Below are positions 8,213 to 17,799 of a stretch of DNA of 64,000 nt, in pieces. The notes under the pieces are model-generated. The model had not been told where the DNA came from. It worked only from the letters and a program-made list of their open reading frames with translations, and made no database searches. Source of the DNA: Caballeronia sp. GAFFF1 (GTDB taxonomy: Bacteria > Pseudomonadota > Gammaproteobacteria > Burkholderiales > Burkholderiaceae); contig NZ_JALQEM010000032.1 of the NCBI RefSeq assembly GCF_023630705.1, positions 1-64,000 of the forward strand. Reading direction: 5' to 3'. Position numbers and translations under genes: made by a program. Positions within the stretch are counted from its first letter, which is position 1. Each line of letters opens with the position of its first letter.

Positions 8213-9592
8213 ATGGCCCAAACCCATCATCCCGTCGACGAAGTGCTGCCCCTCGGACAGATGCTCGCCGTCGGCATACAGCATGTGCTCGTCATGTACG
8301 CGGGCGCCATTGCCGTGCCGCTCATCATCGGCGCGGCGCTCAAGCTGCCGAAGGATCAAGTGGCGTTTCTGATCAGTTCGGACCTCTTCGCATGCGGCAT
8401 CGTCACGCTGATTCAGTGCATCGGCATCTGGAAGTTCGGCATCCGGCTGCCCGTCATCATGGGCGTCAGTTTTGCGCCGGTCGGGCCCATGGTCGCAATG
8501 GCTTCGTCGGGCGCGGGACTGCCCGCCATCTTCGGCGCGACCATCGCCGCGGGCGTGTTCGCCATCGTCATCGCGCCGTTCTTCGGGCGGCTGATGCGGT
8601 TCTTCCCGCCTATCGTGACCGGCACGATCATCCTCACCATCGGCATGGCTCTATTTCCCGTCGCGATCAACTGGGCGGGCGGCGGACATGGCGCGCCGCA
8701 TTTCGGCGAACCGAAGAACCTGATGATCGCAAGCATCGTGCTGCTAGCGATTCTGCTCATCAACAAGTATCTGAAGGGCTTCGTCGCCAACATCTCGGTG
8801 CTGCTGGGCATGGCGATCGGCTTTCTCGTCGCGTTGCCGATGGGCCTCGTGAACTTCTCGGGCGTGGGGCGTGCCGCGTGGTTCGCGCCGGTGCGGCCGT
8901 TCGCGTTCGGCTTGCCGACCTTCGACATCGCGGCGATTGCGTCGTTGTGCCTCGTGATGATCGTCATCATGGTCGAATCGCTCGGCATGTTTCTCGCGCT
9001 CGGCGATCTCACGATGCGCCCCGTCACGCGCGCCGATGCCACGCGCGGCCTTCGCACGGACGGACTCGGCACGGTCATCGGCGGCGTGTTCAATACGTTC
9101 CCGCATTCGTCGTTTTCGCAGAACATCGGGCTCGTCGGCATTACCGGCGTGAAAAGCCGCTGGGTCGTCGCAGTGTCGGGCGTTATCCTGATGCTGCTCG
9201 GGCTATTGCCGAAGCTCTCCAATCTTATTGCGTCGATACCGGTCGTCGTATTGGGCGGCGCGGGCATCGCCATGTTCGGCATGGTCGCGGCCACCGGCGT
9301 CAAGATACTCAGCAAAGTAGATTATGAAAACAAGAACAATCTGCTCATCATTGCCATCAGTCTCGGCGTCGGCGTCATTCCCCTCGCGGCGCCGACTTTC
9401 TTCGCTCAGATGCCCGCGTGGGCCGGCCCGCTCACGCATAGCGGCATTACGCTTGCCGCCCTCTTCGCGATCTGTTTGAACGCGCTGTTCAATCGCAGAC
9501 AATCTGCGGACACCGTGCAGCGCGACATTGCGGCTGACATGCCGCTCAGTCTGCGGCAAAGCGAAGAAGCCCGCATGCGCCCGCGCGAATGA
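8213..9592 (+). CDS. Nucleobase:cation symporter-2 (xanthine/uric acid permease)
   Basis: 459 residues, about 14 hydrophobic segments, inner-membrane NCS2/NAT transporter. The NAT signature is present as FSQNIGLVGITGVKSR, with QH near the start of helix 1 (GIQHVLVMYAG) and a conserved acidic helix-8 segment (MVESLGMFLALGD). These fit the xanthine/urate branch (XanP/UacT/PbuX) rather than UraA, but the substrate is inferred. The ATG at 8213 is chosen for the GGAG six bases upstream and because family members begin near this point; an upstream ATG at 8120 adds an unrelated leader. Confidence 0.88.
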   Translation: MAQTHHPVDEVLPLGQMLAVGIQHVLVMYAGAIAVPLIIGAALKLPKDQVAFLISSDLFACGIVTLIQCIGIWKFGIRLPVIMGVSFAPVGPMVAMASSGAGLPAIFGATIAAGVFAIVIAPFFGRLMRFFPPIVTGTIILTIGMALFPVAINWAGGGHGAPHFGEPKNLMIASIVLLAILLINKYLKGFVANISVLLGMAIGFLVALPMGLVNFSGVGRAAWFAPVRPFAFGLPTFDIAAIASLCLVMIVIMVESLGMFLALGDLTMRPVTRADATRGLRTDGLGTVIGGVFNTFPHSSFSQNIGLVGITGVKSRWVVAVSGVILMLLGLLPKLSNLIASIPVVVLGGAGIAMFGMVAATGVKILSKVDYENKNNLLIIAISLGVGVIPLAAPTFFAQMPAWAGPLTHSGITLAALFAICLNALFNRRQSADTVQRDIAADMPLSLRQSEEARMRPRE

Positions 9593-9617
9593 CAAACCAC
9601 TTGCATTGCAGCGACTC

Positions 9618-10451
9618 ATGATTGAAGCATTACGCGTTTTACTTGCGGCCGTTGCTTTGGCGTATCTCTTCGCGCTCGCCGCGCTGTATTGGCTGCAAGG
9701 GCGGCTCGTGTATCCGCTGGAACAGATCCAGGCTTTCGTCGATGCGACGCTCGAAGAGAGCACCGAAGTCATCACGCTGCAGACGCAAGACGGACTCGCG
9801 CTGAAGGCGCGTTATCGCGCGCCGCCCGACGCACGCGCGCCGACCGTGCTGCTTTTTCACGGCAACGGAGAAGACCTGACGCAACGCGCGCACATTGCGC
9901 TCGAGATGATCGAAGCCGGCTACGGCGTGTTACTGGCCGAATATCGCGGCTATGGCGGCAATCCCGGCAAGCCGCACGAGGCCGGGCTTTATGCGGATGC
10001 GCGCGCCGCTTACGCCTACGCTCGCGCGCGTTCGCCGTTCATCGTGCTGCACGGCTATTCGCTGGGATCGGGCGTAGCCGTGCAGCTCGCGAGCGAAGCG
10101 AGCGTGACGGCGCTGATACTGGAAGCGCCTTTTACCAGCATCGTGGATGTGGCGGCCGCGCGCTTCCGGTTCTTTCCGGTGCGCGCGCTCGCACGCGACC
10201 GCTATGACAATCTCTCGAAGATCGCTTCAATACGTGCGCCTGTCTTCATCTACGGCGGAACGCGGGACTACGTGGTGCCGCCTGTTCACTTCCAGCGTCT
10301 CTTCGAAGCGGCACGGGGCGACAAACATCTGGCGATGATCGAGGATGCCGACCATCTCGATGCATGGCACAACGGCGGGCGCGCCCACGTCATGCAGTTT
10401 CTGGCTTCTCTGAGCGCGCGCGAACGGCAAAAAACCTCCGACGCAACGTGA
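9618..10451 (+). CDS. Membrane-anchored alpha/beta hydrolase
   Basis: 277 residues: one N-terminal membrane helix (about 4-26), then an alpha/beta hydrolase fold of the COG1073/BEM46-YfhR type. Nucleophile Ser148 sits in GYSLGSG; oxyanion region is LLFHGNGED; the acid and His are likely in the IYGGTRDYVVP and DADHLDAWH segments. Substrate unknown. The ATG at 9618 lies 25 bp after the permease stop, so co-transcription is possible, although the ribosome binding site is weak. Confidence 0.85.
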   Translation: MIEALRVLLAAVALAYLFALAALYWLQGRLVYPLEQIQAFVDATLEESTEVITLQTQDGLALKARYRAPPDARAPTVLLFHGNGEDLTQRAHIALEMIEAGYGVLLAEYRGYGGNPGKPHEAGLYADARAAYAYARARSPFIVLHGYSLGSGVAVQLASEASVTALILEAPFTSIVDVAAARFRFFPVRALARDRYDNLSKIASIRAPVFIYGGTRDYVVPPVHFQRLFEAARGDKHLAMIEDADHLDAWHNGGRAHVMQFLASLSARERQKTSDAT

Positions 10452-10593
10452 CCGGTCGTGCTTGAAAAAATCGGGCTTCGGACGGGAACCGCCTAGCATG
10501 GGCTCCGTCAGAATCAACTCATAAGGCGCGGCTGTCCCGCCCCGCATTCGTTATTTACCGATTGATAATTCGGCTTAAGGAAAGGAGCGGTCA

Positions 10594-11196
10594 ATGTTTC
10601 AGTATCCCAGTCTCATCGCTTATCAAATGCCGTCGATCGCACGCGCCAATCTTCAGGCGTTCCTCAACGCGAGCGAGCGTTTCGCGAACGGCTTGCATGC
10701 GCTGACAGAACTGAATGTTCAGACGGTGCGCACGGTCATCGAGGAAAGTCATTCACTGCTGCGCACTGGCGACGATACGAGCCCCGGCGAGGTGTTGAGC
10801 TGGCAATCGGTGATGCTCGCGCAGTTGCCGCAGAAGGCGGCTTCGTATGGACAACATGTGCTGTCGATCATCACGTCGACCGAAGCGGACATTCTCGGCG
10901 AAGTGCGCAGCCAGTATGAGCGCAACGGCATCACGCTGAAAGGCCTGTTCGATAGCGGCGCACAAGCTGCTCAAGAGACGACGGAATCGACGAGCCTCGT
11001 CGTGACCAATCTCGCGGAAACAACGAGCGAAGCAGCGGCGAACACGAGCGGCGTGATCCTCGATGCAAGCGGCGAGATCGCAAACGAAGCGGCCAGCGAG
11101 TCCGCCGACGAAACGAAGCAGCTGATTCTGCCCGCGGAAGAAGCGCAGAGCGCGCCGGTCAAGCCGCCGCGTTCGTCGTCGCGTCGCCAGCCTTGA
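10594..11196 (+). CDS. Phasin family protein (PHB granule-associated)
   Basis: 200 residues, mainly amphipathic helix, with the phasin pattern near the N-terminus (ANLQAFLNASERFANGLHAL, LNVQTVRTVIEE). Phasins coat polyhydroxyalkanoate granules and affect their size. The C-terminal ~60 residues are Ala/Ser/Glu rich and end in basic residues. AAAGGAG lies 8 bp before the ATG. Convergent with exonuclease III, 13 bp apart. Confidence 0.88.
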   Translation: MFQYPSLIAYQMPSIARANLQAFLNASERFANGLHALTELNVQTVRTVIEESHSLLRTGDDTSPGEVLSWQSVMLAQLPQKAASYGQHVLSIITSTEADILGEVRSQYERNGITLKGLFDSGAQAAQETTESTSLVVTNLAETTSEAAANTSGVILDASGEIANEAASESADETKQLILPAEEAQSAPVKPPRSSSRRQP

Positions 11197-11209
11197 TGCA
11201 AAGGCGGTC

Positions 11210-12010
11210 TCAGTCGGCCGCCTTCTTCTTCGCACGCGGCTCCTTCAACACGACCCACGTGGGCGCATGGTCGCTCGCGTGAGGCTCGCCGCGCACCCAC
11301 GTATCGACGCCCGCATCCTGAAGCCGGGACGCAAGATCCTTGCTGAGCAAGATGTGATCGATGCGCAGCCCCGAGTTCGTCTGCCAGTGCTGGCGGAAAT
11401 AATCCCAGAAGGTATAGATGCGCTCATCGGGATGCTTCTTGCGCAGCGCATCCGTCCAGCCCTGCGCGAGCAGCTTCGCGAAAGCCGCGCGGCTTTCCGG
11501 CTGAAGCAACGCATCCTTGAGCCAAGAGCGCGTGTTGTAGATATCTTCGTCGGTCGGCACGACGTTATAGTCGCCCGCCAGTATTACCGGATGTCCGCTT
11601 TCGAAAAGCGTCTTCGCGTGGGCGTTGAAGCGCTCCATCCATGCGAGCTTGTAATCGAATTTCGGGCCCGGCTGCGGGTTGCCGTTGGGAAGATAGAGAC
11701 AGCCGATCAGGATGCCATGCACCGCCGCTTCGATATAACGGCTGTGCGTGTCGTCTTCGTTGCCGGGCAAGCCGCGACGGCTGAGAACCGGCTCGGCGTC
11801 TCTCGCCAGTATCGCCACGCCGTTCCACGATGCCTGTCCGTGCCAAACCGCGCCATAACCGGCAGCCTGTATGGCCGAAATGGGGAACTGCGCGTCGGTC
11901 GCCTTGAGTTCCTGCAAGCAGACGACATCCGGCGCTTCGCGTTCGAGCCATGCGAGCAAGGCATCGAGACGCGAGCGTATGCCGTTGATGTTGAAGGTCG
12001 CGATTTTCAT
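11210..12010 (-). CDS. xthA: Exodeoxyribonuclease III
   Basis: 266 residues of the exonuclease III/AP endonuclease (EEP) family. Visible motifs: metal-binding N and E (FNINGIRSR, LQELKATD), catalytic GDYNVVPTDEDIYN, and the C-terminal SDHAPTW. It cleaves at abasic sites and degrades 3' ends in base-excision repair. The ATG at 12010 begins the family's canonical MKIATFNINGIRS; upstream in-frame starts add a non-conserved leader. Confidence 0.93.
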   Translation of the reverse strand: MKIATFNINGIRSRLDALLAWLEREAPDVVCLQELKATDAQFPISAIQAAGYGAVWHGQASWNGVAILARDAEPVLSRRGLPGNEDDTHSRYIEAAVHGILIGCLYLPNGNPQPGPKFDYKLAWMERFNAHAKTLFESGHPVILAGDYNVVPTDEDIYNTRSWLKDALLQPESRAAFAKLLAQGWTDALRKKHPDERIYTFWDYFRQHWQTNSGLRIDHILLSKDLASRLQDAGVDTWVRGEPHASDHAPTWVVLKEPRAKKKAAD

Positions 12011-12120
12011 CCAGCGGTCTCCATCGGTCATGGCGTCATATCGCCGTCGATCGTACACGCCCCGCACAATGCGTGCCGCTACGGAAACCTTGGAGGATTG
12101 GAAGAAAATTCAGTCGACTA

Positions 12121-12144
12121 GGCGCGTCATACGTCATACGCGCC
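12121..12144 (-). terminator. Possible hairpin downstream of the ABC operon
   Basis: GGCGCGT and ACGCGCC form a 7-bp stem around a 10-nt loop (with an internal CATACGTCAT repeat). It lies about 85 bp past the permease stop on the minus strand. There is no T-run, so an intrinsic terminator is only a suggestion. The remainder of 12011-12227 holds nothing else recognisable. Confidence 0.25.
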
Positions 12145-12227
12145 GGCTCGGCGGATTCGGGCACTCGCTCGTTCTTATTGATGCCGAGCGTTCGAAGTTC
12201 GCCGGCGCGCATTCAGCTCATCGTAAT

Positions 12228-13118
12228 CTACGACTGAACGCCCCAGCGCCGCACGGTCACGCGTTCGATGGTATCGAACACCAGATGTTCGACCGCCAGA
12301 CCGATCACGATGACCGCTGCCAGCCCTGCGAACACGCGGTCCGTATAGAGTTCGTTGCGGTTCTGGAAGATGTACCAACCCAAACCGCCCCTGCCCGAAC
12401 TCGCGCCGAACACGAGCTCCGCTGCAATCAAGGTGCGCCACGCGAACGCCCAACCCACTCGCAAGCCGGCGAGAATGGAAGGCAGCGCGGCGGGCACGAG
12501 AATCAGCACGACATGCCGCAAGCCGGTGAGCCCGTAATTGCGGCCGGTCATACGCAGCGTCGACGGCACAGCCTGGAATCCCGCATACGTATTAAGGGCG
12601 AGCGGCCACAGCACCGAGTGCACGAGCACGAAAAGAAGACTGCCCGTGCCGAGCCCGAACCACAACAACGCGAGCGGCAGCAACGCAATGGAGGGCAAGG
12701 GATTGAACATGGCAGTGAGCATCGAAAGAATGTCACGGCCGATGCGGGTCGATACCGCAAGCGATGTCAAAGCAAATGCAAGCGCCGCGCCCAGCAGGTA
12801 ACCGCGCAGCAGCACGGACAGCGAGATCGCGGTCTTGGCGATCAACTCGCCGGAGATCATGCCCTGCGCGAAGGCAACGCAGGTCGCGCTGAAGGTCGGC
12901 AAGAGCAAGTCGTTATCCACCACGCGCGCGACGCATTCCCATAACGCCATGAGCACGAGGGCGATCAGCACCTTGCGCAGCCACGCGCGGTCGAAAAGAC
13001 GCGTCGCAAGTGGCAAGCTCGCGTCGCGCCGCGTCACATCGGCTGCGGGCGAGAATGTCGACGGATGCCGTTCAAACTCGGGCCGCACCGGCGGTTCGAT
13101 CAATTGCGGCGTGCTCAT
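12228..13118 (-). CDS. ABC transporter permease, sulfonate/taurine/nitrate type
   Basis: 296 residues with about six membrane helices and the EAA-loop region (AALPSILAGLRVGWAFAWRT) typical of SsuC/TauC permeases. The ~60-residue N-terminus is hydrophilic. Its start overlaps the ATPase stop by four bases (ATGA). With the ATPase, binding protein and dioxygenase it forms a complete importer for an organic sulfonate-like compound. Confidence 0.88.
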   Translation of the reverse strand: MSTPQLIEPPVRPEFERHPSTFSPAADVTRRDASLPLATRLFDRAWLRKVLIALVLMALWECVARVVDNDLLLPTFSATCVAFAQGMISGELIAKTAISLSVLLRGYLLGAALAFALTSLAVSTRIGRDILSMLTAMFNPLPSIALLPLALLWFGLGTGSLLFVLVHSVLWPLALNTYAGFQAVPSTLRMTGRNYGLTGLRHVVLILVPAALPSILAGLRVGWAFAWRTLIAAELVFGASSGRGGLGWYIFQNRNELYTDRVFAGLAAVIVIGLAVEHLVFDTIERVTVRRWGVQS

Positions 13119-13939
13119 TGCGCGATCTCCTCTTCGAACAACAGACGATGGATACGCGCGACGCTCTGCTGGAAGTCGCCTCGGCCCACGCTCTCCTGCG
13201 AATACTGATGACTGTTCAATTCCGCGCGCACGCGGCCGGGGTGCGGCGTCAACAGCAGAATCCGGTTACCGACAATCAGCGCCTCCTCGATGGAATGCGT
13301 CACGAACAGCAACGTGAAGCGCTCATCGCTCCACAGCCGTAGCAGTTCTTCCTGCATGCGGCGGCGCGTGAGCGCATCGAGCGCGGCGAACGGCTCATCC
13401 ATGAGAAGCACGCGCGGTTGCATGGCGAGCGCTCGCGCAATCGCGACGCGCTGCTTCATTCCGCCGGACAGCGTATGCGGATAAGCGTCGGCCACATGGG
13501 CAAGGCCGACCTTGTCGAGATAGTGAAGCGCCCGTTCACGCGCTTCTGCGCGGCCCAGCTTGCGCGCGACGCGCAACGGAAAGGCCACGTTTTGCAGCAC
13601 CGTCTTCCAGGGCGGAAGCTGGTCGAACTCCTGAAACACGACAATGCGGTCCATGCCCGGTCCGCGCACGCGCTCGCCGTCGATCTCGATGCTGCCCGCC
13701 ACCGGCTGAATGAATCCCGCCACTGCCTTGAGCAAGGTGGACTTGCCGCAACCCGACGGTCCCAGCAGCACGAAGCGGTCCGCGCCATAGACATCGAAGC
13801 TCACGTCATGCGTCGCGCGCACGAGACGCTCCGGCGTGCGGTATTCCAGCGAGACATTGCGCGCGCTTAACAGCTTGGTGGTCGATAACACGGCCTTGTT
13901 GCTTTCGACCGGATACAGCACATGAGGATTGGCAGCCAT
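13115..13939 (-). CDS. ABC transporter ATP-binding protein, SsuB/TauB type
   Basis: 274 residues: Walker A GPSGCGKST, Q-loop VFQEFDQLPPW, signature LSGGMKQR, Walker B VLLMDEPFAALD, and a switch His (VTHSIEEAL). The ATG at 13939 is the best-placed start; the upstream in-frame extension to 14149 overlaps the binding-protein gene and is not conserved-looking. Coupled to the permease by ATGA overlap. Confidence 0.88.
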   Translation of the reverse strand: MAANPHVLYPVESNKAVLSTTKLLSARNVSLEYRTPERLVRATHDVSFDVYGADRFVLLGPSGCGKSTLLKAVAGFIQPVAGSIEIDGERVRGPGMDRIVVFQEFDQLPPWKTVLQNVAFPLRVARKLGRAEARERALHYLDKVGLAHVADAYPHTLSGGMKQRVAIARALAMQPRVLLMDEPFAALDALTRRRMQEELLRLWSDERFTLLFVTHSIEEALIVGNRILLLTPHPGRVRAELNSHQYSQESVGRGDFQQSVARIHRLLFEEEIAQ

Positions 13940-14051
13940 GATCGCAGTGCAAAAACGCAAACCATCAAGATACCGGCGCGCGTTTCGGCGCCTAACCAAT
14001 GAATGCGCATATTCAATGCACGATTGCGGATAAGGCGCGCGGGCGAAGGAC

Positions 14052-15071
14052 TTAACTTCCGTCGCGCGTGGCGGGGTCGCTGAAGAAGTAGTCTTGCCAC
14101 GACTTCGGTTCGTTCTTGATGACGCCCACGCGATGCATGAACTGCGCAAGCGCGAAGGTGTTTTGTGGCGCGATCTTGAACTGCACTGAAGGGTCCGTGA
14201 TGATCTTGACGAGCAAGGCGCGGTCGATCTTGGCCTGATTCACGCGCAGATAGATGTCCGCAGCTTCGTTCGGATGCTGCGTCACGAAGCGCGCGGCATC
14301 GGCTAAACCATCGACGAACGCGCGATACGTCTTCGGATTAGCGTTGCGGAATTTCTCGGTCGCATAAAGCACCGTTGCGGAACTGGGTCCGCCGAGCACG
14401 TCGTAGGAACTGAGAACGATGTGCGCCTTTGGATTGCCCGCCAACTCCTGCTGCTGAAACGGCGGATTGCCGAAATGCGCATCGATTTCCGTGCCGCCCG
14501 CGATGATCGCGGCGGCTGCATCGGGATGCGGCACCGCTTGCGTCAGCTTGTCGAGGCGATCATATTCTTTGTCGCCCCACTGCTTCGCGGCGGCATATTG
14601 CAGAATGCGCGACTGCACCGACACGCCCACCGCCGGCAACGCAATGCGGTCTTTATCCGTGAAGTCGGCGATGGTCTTCACGCGCGGATCATTCGATACG
14701 AGGTAGTAAGGCAGATTGCCGAGCGAAGCGACGCCCTTCACATTCTGGCGCCCGTGCGTGCGGTCCCAGATGGTCAGGAGCGGACCGACGCCTGCCGCTG
14801 CGATATCCACGGAACCGGATAGCAGCGCGTCGTTGATGCTCGCGCCGCCGGAGAGCTTCGCCCAATCCACCTTGATATCGATGCCCTGCTTCTTGCCTTC
14901 CTGCTCGATGAACTTCTGGTCGCGCGCAACGTTCAGCAGCAAATAGACCACGCCATATTGTTCCGCAATGCGCAGTGTGCCTTCTGCGAAGGCGTTGCAA
15001 GTGCCACCGAGCGAAAGCGCCAACGCGCAGACAAACGCGCGCAACGCGCCCTTCCCTTTTCGAGAATGCAT
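14052..15071 (-). CDS. ABC transporter periplasmic substrate-binding protein (SsuA/TauA-like)
   Basis: 339 residues with a signal peptide (hydrophobic core about 10-25, cleavage near AFA). The mature protein is a type II binding fold of the sulfonate/nitrate/taurine family (GGASINDALLSGSVDIAAAGVGPLLT; YLVSNDPRVKTIADF). Ligand not determinable by eye. Lies between the dioxygenase (39 bp upstream) and the ATPase gene. Confidence 0.87.
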   Translation of the reverse strand: MHSRKGKGALRAFVCALALSLGGTCNAFAEGTLRIAEQYGVVYLLLNVARDQKFIEQEGKKQGIDIKVDWAKLSGGASINDALLSGSVDIAAAGVGPLLTIWDRTHGRQNVKGVASLGNLPYYLVSNDPRVKTIADFTDKDRIALPAVGVSVQSRILQYAAAKQWGDKEYDRLDKLTQAVPHPDAAAAIIAGGTEIDAHFGNPPFQQQELAGNPKAHIVLSSYDVLGGPSSATVLYATEKFRNANPKTYRAFVDGLADAARFVTQHPNEAADIYLRVNQAKIDRALLVKIITDPSVQFKIAPQNTFALAQFMHRVGVIKNEPKSWQDYFFSDPATRDGS

Positions 15072-15110
15072 CGAAAGACCCCGTGTTTGTAGACCTATTT
15101 GTGTTTCGGC

Positions 15111-16007
15111 TTAGAAAGGCGCATCGCCTTCAATGGTGGTCCGATACAGCTTGCGGCGCTGATCGTCCGGCGTGCCCGCCGCCAAATGCATGACCGAGCG
15201 GTTGTCCCAGAACACCATGTCGTGGTCGCGCCAGACATGCCGATAGACGAATTCGGGCCGTACGCTGTGCGCGAAGATTTCGTCGAGCAATGCGCGGCTT
15301 TCATCTTCCGGCATGTCGACGATGCGCGTGGTGAAGTGCTCGCTCACGAAAAGCGCCTGACGACCTGTCTCCGGATGCGTGCGCACGATGGGATGGACGA
15401 CAGGCTTCACCTGCGCGATCTGCTCGGGTGTCAGATTCGGACGCCACGGACTGCGCTTTTGCAACTCCGCATATTTCGCGAGATACGTGTGCTCCGCGAA
15501 GCGTCCCTCGACCGCGTTCTTCAGATGCGCGGGCAACGTCTCCCACGCGCGATGCTGATTCGCGAACAGCGTGTCGCCGCCTGTCGACGGGAGTTCCTGC
15601 GCATGAAGCATCGAGCCGAGGCTGGGCTTCTCTTTGTACGAGAGATCCGAGTGCCAGAAGTGGCCGGCGTCGCCGAGTCCAATAGGCTTGCCGTTCTCGA
15701 TGATGTTCGACACCACGAGCACTTCGGGATAACCGGCCAGTCCGAACTGGTGCAATACGTGAATCTGCAATGGCCCGAACCGCTTGCTGAACGCGACCTG
15801 CTGCGCGGGCGTGATGCGCTGTTCACGGAACACGAGCACGTGATGATCGAGGTGAGCGCGATGAATGCGCGCGAAATCCGCATCGGACAAAGGCAGCGAC
15901 AGGTCGAGCCCAATGACTTCTGCGCCCAGCGGGCCGTCGAAGGGACGAATGACGATATGTTGCTCGACGGCCTCGGCAGCGTCGTGAGTCGGCGAAAGAA
16001 TGGTCAC
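15111..16007 (-). CDS. TauD/TfdA family Fe(II)/2-oxoglutarate dioxygenase
   Basis: 298 residues. The iron facial triad is visible: His119 and Asp121 in HFWHSDLSY, and His274 in SVMHLAAG. The 2-oxoglutarate-binding Arg is likely in the RRKLYRTTI segment. TauD-type enzymes hydroxylate taurine or other sulfonates, which split to sulfite and an aldehyde. First gene of an operon with a full sulfonate-type ABC importer, so a sulfur-scavenging role is likely; the substrate could also be another carboxylate or sulfate ester. Confidence 0.87.
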   Translation of the reverse strand: MTILSPTHDAAEAVEQHIVIRPFDGPLGAEVIGLDLSLPLSDADFARIHRAHLDHHVLVFREQRITPAQQVAFSKRFGPLQIHVLHQFGLAGYPEVLVVSNIIENGKPIGLGDAGHFWHSDLSYKEKPSLGSMLHAQELPSTGGDTLFANQHRAWETLPAHLKNAVEGRFAEHTYLAKYAELQKRSPWRPNLTPEQIAQVKPVVHPIVRTHPETGRQALFVSEHFTTRIVDMPEDESRALLDEIFAHSVRPEFVYRHVWRDHDMVFWDNRSVMHLAAGTPDDQRRKLYRTTIEGDAPF

Positions 16008-16116
16008 GGTGTAATGAAAAGCGGCGGACAGACGAATAATCTACGCTCCGCACGCACGCGCGGCAACGAACGATGCGCGATTTGGTTATCTGGCGCGATG
16101 CTAAGACCGCGAAACG

Positions 16117-17343
16117 TCAGTCTTCGATCGCGTCGAAAGGCAATTCGACCTGTACCGGCGCGACGGAACCGCCGGCTTCGTCGGCGGACTCTAGCGCGCT
16201 CACGCGCACTCCGAGCAGTCGCAGCCTTTTTTCGAGCACGATGCGCTTCAGGCACTCGGTCGCTGCGCGACGAATCTCGGATGCGTCGGCCGTGGCGACC
16301 GGAATCGTCAAGTCCCGCGTCACGGTGCGAAAGTCGTCGAAACGCAGCTTGATGCCGACGGTGCGCCCCACGTAACCTTTGCGCGTGAGATCGTCCGCCA
16401 CGCGCTTGCAAAGCCCCGTGAATTCCGCCGAGAGCGTGGCGCGGTCGTGTTTAGGATGAAGGTCGCGCTCGAACGTGGTCTCGCGGCTCATGGACTTGGG
16501 CGTGGAACTGACGACGACGGGCCGCTCGTCTTGCCCTTGCGCGATGCGCGCGAGCCACGCCGCATAAGTCGGGCCGAAATGCGATTGCAGAAGGCCGAGG
16601 TCGGCGGCCGCGATATCGCCCACGGTCACGATGCCGAGCGCTGCGAGCTTGTCATTCGCCTTCGGCCCGATGCCGTTCACCTTGCGCGCGGCCAGCGGCC
16701 AGATGCGCGTGGGCAGGTCGTTCATCGTAAGAATGGTGAGACCGTCGGGCTTGTCCAGTTCCGAGCCGATCTTCGCGAGCAGCTTGTTCGGCGCGATGCA
16801 GATGGAACACGTGAGGCCGGTCGCTTCGCGCACCGCGTCTTTCATGCGCTGACCAATGTCCGCGGAATCGCCGGGCATATCGGTGACGTCGATGTAAATC
16901 TCGTCGATGCCACGGTTCTCGATTTGCGTGGTGAATCCGGCAATCGCCGCTTTGAAGAGCCGCGAATAATGCCGGTAAGACTCGAAATCCGTTGGAAGAA
17001 GAATGGCGTCGGGCGCGAGCTGCGCCGCTTTCATCATGCCCATTGCGGAGAAAACGCCGAACTTGCGCGCTTCGTACGTGGAGGTGGTCACGACGCCGCG
17101 GCCCGCGTAGTCGCGCAATCGCTTGAAGCGGCGCGTGCCGTCCGCAAGCGTCTCCGGCGCGGCATTTCGGCCGCCTCCGACCACCACTGGCTCGCCGCGC
17201 AATTCCGGATAGCGCAGCAGTTCGACGGACGCGAAAAACGCATCCATGTCGAGATGCGCGATACGGCGCGGCGGCGTCTGAGAGGCGAACGAAGAAGGCA
17301 GTGAGGCGTCCATCGACGGCGAAAGGCGAGCGCAGAAGCGCAT
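16117..17343 (-). CDS. dinB: DNA polymerase IV (Y-family translesion polymerase)
   Basis: 408 residues (398 from the ATG at 17313). Catalytic palm motifs: HLDMDAFFASVE and GIDEIYIDVTD; helix-hairpin-helix region VNGIGPKANDKLAALGI; little-finger domain after about residue 260. The C-terminus carries a likely beta-clamp motif, QVELPF. Pol IV copies past DNA lesions and causes SOS mutagenesis. A LexA box lies 25 bp upstream of the 17343 start, which supports SOS control. Neither candidate start has a strong ribosome binding site. Confidence 0.92.
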   Translation of the reverse strand: MRFCARLSPSMDASLPSSFASQTPPRRIAHLDMDAFFASVELLRYPELRGEPVVVGGGRNAAPETLADGTRRFKRLRDYAGRGVVTTSTYEARKFGVFSAMGMMKAAQLAPDAILLPTDFESYRHYSRLFKAAIAGFTTQIENRGIDEIYIDVTDMPGDSADIGQRMKDAVREATGLTCSICIAPNKLLAKIGSELDKPDGLTILTMNDLPTRIWPLAARKVNGIGPKANDKLAALGIVTVGDIAAADLGLLQSHFGPTYAAWLARIAQGQDERPVVVSSTPKSMSRETTFERDLHPKHDRATLSAEFTGLCKRVADDLTRKGYVGRTVGIKLRFDDFRTVTRDLTIPVATADASEIRRAATECLKRIVLEKRLRLLGVRVSALESADEAGGSVAPVQVELPFDAIED

Positions 17344-17367
17344 CGGGCCGAAGTCGAAAATGGCTTA

Positions 17368-17383
17368 CTGTACATTCATACAG
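17368..17383 (-). promoter_or_regulatory. LexA (SOS) box upstream of dinB
   Basis: CTGTACATTCATACAG matches the proteobacterial LexA operator CTGT-N8-ACAG. It lies 25 bp upstream of the dinB ATG (17343), where it would overlap the promoter. The gene on the other side ends at 17422 and reads toward it, so dinB is the only sensible target. Confidence 0.85.
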
Positions 17384-17421
17384 TGATTTTCGCCAGCGGC
17401 CTTTCAGTGACGCTTCAGCGG

Positions 17422-17799
17422 CTACTCTGCTGCGCGCTTCTCCGCAAGTGCGCGGCGGCAGTCGTCGAAGACCTGCCGGACCACATCCGACTGGTAGTTA
17501 AGGTCTTCGCTGTCGAGAATTTCCTCGACGGCATCGCGCGCCCAGTCGGCCTCGAGTATCGCGCAATGACGCGCCGCCAGATCGCGCGCGATGGCGGCGA
17601 GCTTCGCGACCGTCAGCCAGTCCGCGAGCCGTTCATGCCTGTCGAGCCACTTGTGCGCGGCCTGCACGTGAAAAGCCGCCGCCGGCCAGTCTCCGTTCAG
17701 ATAGAACGCGCCCAGACTGCCGCATGTCAGCCAGCAGAGTAACTCAACGCGGTCCCGGGCACTCAGGGTACGAGGCACATCGTTCATGGCGGCGCTCAC
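17422..17799 (-). CDS. Conserved-looking hypothetical protein
   Basis: 125 residues from a GTG at 17799, or 121 from the ATG at 17787 (MNDVPRTL). Soluble, helical, with an early Cys pair (LLCWLTCGSLGAFYLNGD) and an acidic C-terminal half. No family recognised. It lies upstream of and in line with dinB (38 bp before the LexA box) but is not expected to share the SOS promoter. Confidence 0.6.
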   Translation of the reverse strand: MSAAMNDVPRTLSARDRVELLCWLTCGSLGAFYLNGDWPAAAFHVQAAHKWLDRHERLADWLTVAKLAAIARDLAARHCAILEADWARDAVEEILDSEDLNYQSDVVRQVFDDCRRALAEKRAAE

